A stretch of 64,000 bases of DNA from Trichuris trichiura (Eukaryota > Nematoda > Enoplea > Trichinellida > Trichuridae). Below are positions 60,274 through 64,000 of the stretch, piece by piece. How positions within the stretch are numbered: position 1 is the stretch's first letter; each line of letters starts with the position of its first letter. Location of the stretch: positions 930,001 through 994,000 of the forward strand of contig JBAJFE010000037.1 of assembly GCA_037903355.1 (NCBI GenBank). The letters are read 5' to 3'. A program made the position numbers and the translations under genes. The notes beneath the pieces were generated by a model. It saw only the letters and a program-made list of their open reading frames with translations, had not been told where the DNA came from and ran no database searches.

Positions 60274-61104
60274 CTTAAAGATCCAACAAACAAACCGAAG
60301 CCGCGAACCGGAGATCGAATATGAAATATGCATTTTAGGTCTACATGATAGAACTACCGTTCTGAACTTCACGCGGTAGCAACGTTTCCCTAAAGAAGTT
60401 TCATTCTACAAAGCTAGAGTACACAGCAATGGTAACCAACGCAGGAAAACGTGGAGAAATATACGTGGACAGCGTGCATTTATTCGGTCATTCTCTGACT
60501 TGCCCTTTACCTTTACTTGCGGGACACCAGTGTACGTTAACCTTATAAGCGCTACGAAATTACTTGACCGACTAGACTACTCGCTACTGCATATTAGCAA
60601 CGGACAGTTGCGCAAAGTGGTAATAATTATGTTCATACCCAGGTGCTGTACGCAGAAATTACAGTAATTAGATTTTCAAGTTGGTTTACTTTCCTTAGAA
60701 AAAAGGAACAGCTTGAGTAGCAAATTTTTTACTTTTTGTAGTACGGAACGCGAACTCCAGATCTTCGCAGGACAAATCGAAAGTCAAAAGTTTGAGTGCA
60801 GACAATAAGATTAATGGTTAGAGACAGAATGAGGGAGAAGAAGAGGAAGAAGAGACAGGGGAAAAAACTGGCGAAGTTGTCGTCCACTCCCGCACTCGTT
60901 AACAACGTAAAACTATTGGATCAGCGCTGCCTAGGAAGTAAACGAACAATTCACGACTTATTGCATTAAACTTTAGCCTAAGGTACGCGAACAGAGCATT
61001 TCAAAGGCTATCAAAAGGGCTGACTGCAATTGCGGTAACATGAGACGGATAATATGTACTTCGTCGAAAGGACGTCTGATTTGTGCCCACCACGTGCTTT
61101 CTAT
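60274..61104. other. Downstream region of the myosin gene
   Basis: No gene supported. A GA-rich run at about 60825-60860 is low complexity. The region probably includes the 3' untranslated part of the minus-strand myosin gene. Confidence 0.4.
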
Positions 61105-64000
61105 CTACTCGTTCAACGCGTTACTGCTCATCCGGGCACGACTGGCACTTCTAAATATTCCAGATGCCTGCAATAAAGTAAAACGGATGAGCAACCTTAG
61201 CCTGTGCTGCTTTGACAGTGCTCTCTCTTACCGAGTGGGACAAAGCGATACCAGGATTTCCCATAGAAGTTGTGCTACGATTTTTGGCACGGAGCTTAGC
61301 CAATGAATTTTCAGCAATATCAGCCCGCTCTTCGGCATCCTCCATTTGTTGCTGCAATTGGCGGTATTTTGACAGATTTGTAGCCGCAACTTCTTCCTAA
61401 AAAGCAACAGAGAGCACACAGTCGCAGGTCGGCGAACAAGCAGTGCTAAGTCAATGTACATACCGCTTCTTCGATTTGCCTTTTGTAGGTTTTCAACTTT
61501 TGCTGCAACTTGTCGATCAAATCTTGCATGCGTTCCTGGTTTTTCTTGTCTTCTTCCAACTGGAACAGTTTAGTTTTTTGAATTGGAAAAAAATCAAAAT
61601 GACAGCCAATGAGGCTCTCTCACTTGGAATTCGACTTCCTTGATTCGTCGATCTTGCTTGCGCATATTTTTGTCCGTCTCTTGGTGACGGCGCTGTTCCA
61701 GGTCCAATTCCTGTTCCAGTTCCCGTATCTGCAAGGCAAAACAGCGAGTGAACATAGCTTTCAGCGGTGCCAGCTTACTCTTTGTTCCAATTTTTGAATA
61801 ATTTTCTTTCCACCTTTCAGAGCAGCTTGTTCGGCCTCGTCTAGTCTTATTTGCATTTCCTAAGAGCAAACGGAACCGAATGTTCGCTTACCGTCCGTAC
61901 ATAAATTCAGTTTTTGCCTACTTTGACTTGTTGTTCAAGTCCCTTGCGCATACGTTCCACGTGCATGCTATGCTCTTGCTCTTGGCGAAGTTCTTCGGCA
62001 AGGCGAGCTGCGTCCGACATGGCCTTTTTGCTCTGTTCGTCCACCTTTTTGAATTCGCTAAGAGTGTCATCCAATTCAGCCTGAAAATCTTTAGTATACT
62101 GTGGGCAATTAACTTCTGCAGGCTGTGATGTCTACGTGGAGCGCTTGTTGTTCGCCTTCGAGCTTCCGCTTAATGGCACTTAGCGAAGCGTTCGTCGATG
62201 ATAGTTCGTTCACTTGTTCACGGCCTTCGTAGAGCTCCGTTTCAAGTTGGCGCCGAGTTCTTTCCGCCTAAGGTAAACGATCATCAAGTTTAAGCTGAGC
62301 ATTTTATAAAAATTTGTTGCTCACCTGCTCAGAGGCGGTCATATATTCTTCCTTTTCGCTTTGCAGCATGGCGCAACGCTTCTCCGATGCGTGGAACTGT
62401 TCGCGAATGTCTTCGCGCTGTCGTTGTTCGTCCTCTATATGCATCTGTAGCTCTTTCACTTGTTCCTGATAGAGCTTAATGTTCTTCTGAGCGTCCGCGT
62501 TGGCCTTATTGGCATGATCAAGGGCAATTTCCAGTTCGTTAATGTCTGATTCCAACTTTTTCTTCAGTCGCAAAGCTTCAGCTCGTCCTTTGGATTCCGA
62601 TTCAAGAGTTGCTTGCATCGAGTCCAGTGCTCGTTGGTGATTCTTCCTGGTATTTTCGAACTCCTCCTCTTTCTCGCGTATGCGCTTTTCAATCTCCTGA
62701 CGAATCTGCGATACTTCGACCTGAGCTCTCATAACCTTGCTTTCCTCAGCTTCAAGAGCCGACTCAGCTTCATCCAGCGCTTGCTAAACGTTTTTCAGCC
62801 ATTATGCTTTCATGCTGTAAAATGGTAGTACCTGTAGTTCTTCCTTCTCTAATTCCAAACGCCGAACCACCTTTTGTAGTTCGTGGACGGAACGTCCGCC
62901 TTCGCCAAGCTGATCGCTTATATCCTTGATTTCCTGAACGAGATTTTTGTTCTCACGGCGTAGCGCTTCGATTTGTTCTCCAAGTTCGTCCTGAGAATTC
63001 TTCAGCTTGAAGCATTCGGTGCTCAATTGACGGTTCTCTCTTTGGCTTGCGTCCAATTCAGCTGCCATATCGTCACACTTCTTCTTCCACTCGTCGACCA
63101 CCTTGTCGAAACCTTTCTGCTTCTTCTCCAGTTGGGCTGCATAATTGTTCGCCTTAAAAACACGGTAGTAGTGCTTATGCAGAAATTAAATTGCTTTTTC
63201 AAAACACGAGATGTTAATAGTACTAGTTGATACTAAGTGACGTGCTAAATATTTTAGTACATTCAAAGTCACAACTCAGATCGCGTGATGATTTGGTTAG
63301 GACACCTAAGGCTTTAAGAATATATGCTCTTTTCCAGTCAGGGCGTACTGTTCTTATGCTTAGCTCATTTCGCTGGACAGCTAAGTCGGTGGCAGCTTGA
63401 AAGTTACAGTATATTTCGTAAGTGTTCTCAGGTACGCAATGACTCAAAATTCCTTTTGAATATTCGATATCTTACCCGTTCTACGTCGACCTGAGCATCG
63501 TCGATCTCGCCAAGAAGTTTGTGGCGGACCTTTTCAAGAGAGGCAATTTTACCATTAGCCACTTCGAAAGCCTCCTGCATTTCCTGGACTTTTTGGGTCA
63601 GTTTTCGCCTACAGTTCGTAAGTTGATAATAGCGGGCAATTGTTGGCGCATATCTTACTTGGCTTCCTCGATTTCGTCAACTTTAGCTAGTCCTTCGCTT
63701 TCGAATCGGGCTTTCCATTGTTGAATTTCGGCGTTCAACTTGGAGACGTGCCGTTGCATTTCGGTTTTGCTTTCGCCTTCCTCGTCCAACTGTTCTCGCA
63801 GCGATTGGTTTTCATGTTCCATATTTTTCAGTTGGGCTGCCAAATTGTGCCTTTCACGAGTCTCCTCGTCGGCAGTACGCTTTGCCTCGTCAAGCTGAGA
63901 TTGATATTGGGCTTTAAGGCGGTTAAGAGCGTTCAATTGGGATTCAGCGTCTTCCAGTTGCCTTAAAAGGTCAGCATTCTCGCTGTTTATGCGGTTTTTC
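61105..64000 (-). CDS. Myosin heavy chain (sarcomeric type II), C-terminal part; 5' end outside window
   Basis: Eleven exons encode the last 684 residues of a coiled-coil myosin rod: 63659-64000 (cut by the window edge), 63476-63608, 62832-63152, 62325-62783, 62136-62267, 61922-62080, 61779-61859, 61624-61728, 61464-61559, 61232-61396 and 61105-61167. All junctions keep phase. Diagnostic blocks are [131 protein letters not shown] and [20 protein letters not shown]. The heptad pattern is unbroken. The short non-helical tailpiece is in the last exon ([20 protein letters not shown]). Most introns are 45-60 bases; 63153-63475 is 323. The muscle-type rod resembles nematode UNC-54 class and fly Mhc; the exact paralogue cannot be assigned without the head. 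Confidence 0.97.

Overview
The window is eukaryotic: almost every recognisable gene is split by introns of about 45-150 bases with GT-AG ends, and exons join in phase into full-length metazoan proteins. The gene set (a PC2/EGL-3 convertase, NCK, sarcomeric-type myosin heavy chain, SCHIP1, NPC2, a nematode-like cysteine-rich secreted protein) points to a small invertebrate. Gene density, short introns, moderate GC (about 40% by eye), divergent intronless PP1 phosphatases and a possible operon pair suggest a nematode, perhaps of the Trichuris/Trichinella side; this placement is inference.

Layout. 1-8.4 kb: a Tigger/pogo-like MITE, an unidentified acidic protein gene, a small membrane protein gene and queuosine salvage QNG1, all three genes on the minus strand. 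8.5-13.5 kb: repeat territory, with two diverged ~600 bp inverted copies of one repeat enclosing a decayed hAT (ZBED-like) transposon. 14.9-24.9 kb, plus strand: SCHIP1, fumarylacetoacetase (FAH) and PTCD1, the last two only 136 bases apart. 25.2-28.5 kb, minus strand: an NCK adaptor lacking its third SH3 domain and an intronless ARP6. 30.5-50.3 kb, plus strand: a three-domain cysteine-rich secreted protein, PC2, NPC2, ARP2, V-ATPase subunit D and TOM20. 50.4-59.7 kb, minus strand: a BPI/LBP-like lipid-binding protein, two intronless PP1-like phosphatases on either side of PRPF31, and a small secreted protein with 27-residue repeats. 60.2 kb: a short foldback repeat. 61.1-64.0 kb, minus strand: the last 11 exons of a myosin heavy chain that runs off the window.

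The genes do not form one pathway; they are mostly housekeeping genes (tyrosine breakdown, mitochondrial import and RNA, splicing, vacuolar acidification, actin nucleation, chromatin) mixed with lineage-specific secreted proteins. I saw no CRISPR, rRNA or convincing tRNA. The less described items are the secreted cysteine-rich and repeat proteins, the two-SH3 NCK, the polyproline membrane microprotein and the repeat island.
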